Shown here piece by piece: positions 15,447 to 15,776 of a stretch of DNA of 15,776 nt (position 1 is its first letter; each line of letters starts with the position of its first letter). The DNA is taken from contig DEAA01000027.1 of the NCBI GenBank assembly GCA_002346545.1, positions 190,069 through 205,844 on the forward strand, given 5' to 3'. This DNA comes from Acidobacteria bacterium UBA2994. Its GTDB lineage: Bacteria > Acidobacteriota > Vicinamibacteria > Vicinamibacterales > UBA8438. Made by a program: the position numbers and the translations under genes. Under the pieces are notes generated by a model that had not been told where the DNA came from, did not search any database, and saw nothing but the letters and a program-made list of their open reading frames with translations.

Positions 15447-15776
15447 CGAAGTCGGTCTGATTGTCAGCCCCCCCCACAACCAGGGTTGTTCCCCTTACCC
15501 CCTCGACGCGGACCCGCTGGCCCTCAGCAATGGGTCTGCCCGCACGCTCAGCCAGCCACAGCTCGCCTCGTACCCGGACGTAGCCGCGCGGCGCCAGTGC
15601 TTCGACGGTCGTCCCCTCGAGGCCCACGAGCCGTTCGATGACCGGTCTCGGGTTGATCTCATACGCGGATCTCAAGAACGGGTAGAGCGCCGCATCCTTG
15701 ATGACCCACAGCACGGGGGTGGCGATGCCCACCCATCCGGGGGCGTCCGCCACGCGATAGAGCACCAGCCCGCCCA
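15439..15776 (-). CDS. NfeD-like membrane protein, C-terminal part (5' end outside the window)
   Basis: Read on the minus strand, the frame is open to the right edge, so the start is off the window and 112 complete codons before the stop are visible. A hydrophobic segment (LVLYRVADAPGWVGIATPVLWVI, with a break) is followed by a cytoplasmic or periplasmic OB-like domain. Its signature is LVGLEGTTVEALAPRGYVRV, then GELWLAE and, near the end, VEGVRGTTLVV, which is the typical NfeD C-terminal domain. NfeD proteins partner with SPFH/stomatin-like proteins in membrane quality control, and short NfeD proteins usually sit beside such a gene, which would be upstream, off the right edge. A GTG at 15763-15765 is in frame, but the open frame continues past it, so it is probably internal. 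Confidence 0.75.
   Translation of the reverse strand, partial: GGLVLYRVADAPGWVGIATPVLWVIKDAALYPFLRSAYEINPRPVIERLVGLEGTTVEALAPRGYVRVRGELWLAERAGRPIAEGQRVRVEGVRGTTLVVGGADNQTDFVT

Overview
The window reads as an ordinary chromosomal stretch of a GC-rich, Gram-negative-type bacterium. GC-ending codons dominate, GTG starts are frequent (larC, metG, tatD and ligA all appear to use GTG), there is a probable outer-membrane beta-barrel protein with a Sec signal, a meso-diaminopimelate pathway gene, a sigma-54-type activator and a type A RNase P RNA. The gene style (short Sec signals ending in A-Q, an exported COG2159-type amidohydrolase, a single-frame LarC, an NtrX-like regulator) would fit Acidobacteriota such as Vicinamibacteria. 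That placement is inference from general impression, not demonstrated. I see no insertion sequence, phage gene, CRISPR array, tRNA or toxin-antitoxin pair, and no shift in composition that would suggest recent transfer.

Layout. Thirteen protein genes and one RNA gene are visible; all but the last are on the plus strand. In order: the C-terminal part of a GT4-type glycosyltransferase (3-671, cut by the left edge); ttcA (699-1514), tRNA 2-thiocytidine synthesis; dtd (1599-2048), D-aminoacyl-tRNA deacylase; a CPBP-family membrane protease (2057-2704), whose end overlaps an outer-membrane-type barrel protein (2601-3440); a DapF-like epimerase (3460-4248); a 134-bp spacer; larC (4383-5579), metG (5579-7582) and tatD (7579-8370) with overlapping stop/start codons; a long-chain polyprenyl diphosphate synthase (8403-9428); ligA (9451-11490); an NtrC/NtrX-type response regulator (11496-12860); rnpB (about 12918-13318); an exported amidohydrolase (13346-14473); a sugar-nucleotide epimerase/dehydratase (14499-15446); and, convergent with it, the C-terminal part of an NfeD-like protein (minus strand, 15439 to the right edge).

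How the genes work together. There is a tRNA and translation theme (ttcA, dtd, metG, rnpB) and a cell-envelope theme (glycosyltransferase, DapF-like protein, polyprenyl diphosphate synthase, barrel protein, sugar epimerase). The larC-metG-tatD run is the clearest operon, with 1-nt and 4-nt overlaps. No strong rho-independent terminator is visible anywhere, so longer co-transcription is plausible.

I did not find an obviously new multi-gene system. The most noteworthy signal is the DapF-like protein. Both positions of the catalytic cysteine pair are serine (Ser72 and Ser207, each TCG), and the usual active-site His is Gln149, while most substrate-binding residues are kept. Second is the sigma-54-type regulator, which has GAFTDA in place of GAFTGA and Lys-Gly in place of the receiver's Lys-Pro.
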